Of a stretch of 12,809 nt of DNA, positions 11,408 to 12,809 are shown one piece after another (the stretch's first letter is position 1; each line of letters begins with the position of its first letter). The notes beneath the pieces are model-generated. The model was given only the letters and a program-made list of their open reading frames with translations. It did not search any database and was not told the origin of the DNA. Position numbers and translations under genes: made by a program. Source of the stretch: CAZGHF01 sp964525595 (lineage in GTDB: Bacteria > Patescibacteriota > Minisyncoccia > UBA6257 > GWB1-50-10); NCBI GenBank assembly GCA_964525595.1, contig CAZGHF010000016.1:1-12809 (forward strand), given 5' to 3'.

Positions 11408-12511
11408 TTACTCTCCCCAAGAAAAGGTAGCGACTTGCCAGCTGTCACCGCTTGGTCCGATTACCTTGGTAACTGATACTTTTGTTCCGCTATTATCCCA
11501 AACCGGGTCATCATAAATAGTAATAGGAAACCCATCCGGTGGTTCGAGCATAGATTGAGGATTAGTGCCATCGGAATTTATAATCCAGACTTGAGGAAAC
11601 CCCCGGGCAAGTTTATGTCTTGCAAATAAAATCTTGTCATTTTTGTTCCAAGCGCGCTCTCTTATCACTTGAGAGCTGTCTCCCGGAGCATAAATCATGT
11701 GCTTGTTTGACCCATCGTTGTTCATAACCCAAATCTCATTTGGCGGCCTATTCCTTGATTCCGGAGCATAGGAGGTAAAACCTTTAAGGTAAACAATTTT
11801 TGAACCATCATAACTAAAAGATGGGCCGGTGCAAAAACCATCTTCCCCAGCAGTTAATTGAGTTTTCCCGCTCCCATCAGCATTCATCACCCATATTGAT
11901 GAAAAAGACTTATCCTCGTTATAAACATTATAAGCAATCTTATTTCCATCAGGACTCCAACTGGGCATTTCTGATTTTTGTGCAGTTAATTGAATTCTTT
12001 TTGTTTGATCTCCGTCTAAATCGATTAAGAATAGCCCATTATTTTCCATTCCATGTCCAACTATTCTATTATCAACTGGATTCCAGGAAGGATTGAAAAG
12101 GTGATCGCGCCCCCACTGTCCGGCAATTTTAGTAATTCCGGTTCCGTCATTATTCATTGTATACAGTCCACCTTTCATGTGGTCTTTTTCTAAACCCAAA
12201 AAAACTAGTTGGCTTCCGTCGGGACTCCAGGAAGGATCAGCGGCAAGGTTTTCTAAAAAGGTAAGTTGAGTAACAGTCGAGGCGGACTTTTCCTTTTTTT
12301 CTGGAACTATTTCTTCTTTTTTCTCGACATGCGTCAAAGCTTCCTTAACTTCTTCCTCTTCTTGCTCTTCTGGAACTTTTTTTTCTTCAGTAATTTCCTC
12401 CTCGGTTTTTTCTTTTCCAGTTTCGGGAGTAGGGATATTTTTCCAAACAAAAAATCCTCCTACACCTAAACCGATTACAATTATTAAAATAACTAAGGTT
12501 TTCTTGCTCAT
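11408..12511 (-). CDS. Membrane-anchored PD40/TolB-like propeller protein, paralog B
   Basis: A 367-residue paralog of the next gene downstream. It has an anchor at residues 5-23 (TLVILIIVIGLGVGGFFVW), an acidic and Lys-rich linker to about 85, then PD40 blades: ADPSWSPDGSQLVF, NPSWNPVDNRIVG, MPSWSPDGNKIAY, GPSFSYDGSKIVY, RAWNKNDKILF and DPVWDNSGTKVSV, each followed by an N-DG strand. Blades 1 and 2 differ most from paralog A, including an insertion (DHMKGG) and a DLDGDQ turn. Blades 3-6 and the C terminus (ATFSWGE) are close. The ATG overlaps the upstream stop in ATGA, so translation is coupled to the partial gene before it. Role: a cell-surface binding scaffold, inferred. Confidence 0.92.
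   Translation of the reverse strand: MSKKTLVILIIVIGLGVGGFFVWKNIPTPETGKEKTEEEITEEKKVPEEQEEEEVKEALTHVEKKEEIVPEKKEKSASTVTQLTFLENLAADPSWSPDGSQLVFLGLEKDHMKGGLYTMNNDGTGITKIAGQWGRDHLFNPSWNPVDNRIVGHGMENNGLFLIDLDGDQTKRIQLTAQKSEMPSWSPDGNKIAYNVYNEDKSFSSIWVMNADGSGKTQLTAGEDGFCTGPSFSYDGSKIVYLKGFTSYAPESRNRPPNEIWVMNNDGSNKHMIYAPGDSSQVIRERAWNKNDKILFARHKLARGFPQVWIINSDGTNPQSMLEPPDGFPITIYDDPVWDNSGTKVSVTKVIGPSGDSWQVATFSWGE
12367..12511 (-). repeat. 145-nt N-terminal duplication, copy in paralog B
   Basis: Partner of 11259-11403; same length and frame, nearly identical sequence. Confidence 0.8.
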
Positions 12512-12809
12512 TTTAATATAGGCCCTCTAACCGCCGAGTAAACCCCTGTTACTCTATCTGAAACTACATCACCATATTTTTTGGGCCCTGCTCCATAATA
12601 CATTCGAATAGTGCCATCAGAAAAAACATTTACAACTGGGTCGCCTCCATCTATACCAGTAGAACCGAGTCGAGTCCAGTCTAAACCATCGTCAGAGACT
12701 GCTATACCAACACCATAATTCCCTGAATTATAAACCATTTCATATTTCCCGTCTTTTCTTATATAAACGTCGTTAGATGATGCATGCCCTTTATCAGCTT
12801 CTTCTCCGC
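12508..12809 (-). CDS. C-terminal part of a glycosidase/sialidase-like propeller protein (partial)
   Basis: The frame stays open to the right edge of the window, so the start lies outside. The visible 99 residues begin GEEADKGHASSNDVYIRKDG and include KYEMVYNSG, IAVSDDGLDWTRLGSTGIDG, GDPVVNVFSDGTIRMYYGAG and VYSAVRGPILK. The order of an AxSxDGxxW strand followed by a DPxVxxxxDGTxRMYYxG strand is typical of five-bladed propellers of the GH43/GH32/GH130 and exo-sialidase type. Catalytic residues cannot be judged from this end. The stop (12510-12508) overlaps the start of paralog B, which places it in the same envelope operon. An internal ATG at 12738 is not the start, because coding sequence continues upstream. 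Confidence 0.75.
   Translation of the reverse strand, partial: GEEADKGHASSNDVYIRKDGKYEMVYNSGNYGVGIAVSDDGLDWTRLGSTGIDGGDPVVNVFSDGTIRMYYGAGPKKYGDVVSDRVTGVYSAVRGPILK

Overview
The window reads as a compact, AT-rich bacterial chromosome segment, most likely from a Patescibacteria/CPR (Parcubacteria-type) genome. This is inferred from gene content: a Gmad2 envelope protein, membrane-anchored PD40 propellers, a DUF2188 protein and a small cupin typical of such genomes. A 23S rRNA with its own promoter and no 16S in front of it points the same way. No taxonomic search was possible. Every gene I accept is on the minus strand, so transcription runs from right to left in these coordinates.

Region 1 (1-914): the 5' third of a 23S rRNA, running off the left edge. 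Upstream of it is a 350-base leader. The leader has a perfect consensus promoter (TTGACA, 17 bp, TATAAT), a 13-codon mini-ORF, two mutually exclusive hairpins and a strong intrinsic terminator placed before the rRNA. There is no 16S in this leader.

Region 2 (915-6463): short one- or two-gene transcription units separated by intrinsic terminators. They are ddl-pcm (D-Ala-D-Ala ligase, and protein isoaspartate methyltransferase translationally coupled to it), a Nudix hydrolase, a metallopeptidase gene broken by an in-frame TAG, a cupin, and three GC-rich orphan genes (2616-3191, 5372-5776 and 5909-6463, the last a lipoprotein). The spacers share sequence: a 42-nt element occurs in front of both ddl and the Nudix gene, and an 18-nt element occurs in three spacers. 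This suggests the small genes were shuffled as cassettes between recurrent terminator/promoter modules.

Region 3 (6464-9475): an accessory, defence-like block. It holds a DUF4145 protein with a zinc-ribbon-like N terminus, then a two-gene unit with a Panacea/DUF4065 antitoxin-like protein followed by an unrecognised partner (a candidate toxin), and a DUF2188 protein. The candidate toxin carries a terminator-like hairpin inside its first 21 codons. The DUF2188 promoter has a second copy upstream of the DUF4145 gene.

Region 4 (9476-12809): an envelope operon. From its upstream end it runs: a partial propeller/glycosidase-like protein, two tandem paralogous membrane-anchored PD40 (TolB-like) propellers, a membrane-anchored Gmad2 protein and a small two-helix membrane protein. 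Spacing is tight (an ATGA overlap, then 4-nt and 12-nt gaps). The conserved end of each propeller gene supplies the ribosome-binding site of the next gene.

Several genes have a -10 box about 4-12 nt from the start codon and no Shine-Dalgarno, so leaderless mRNAs appear common here. The GC-rich genes have normal leaders and good Shine-Dalgarno sequences.
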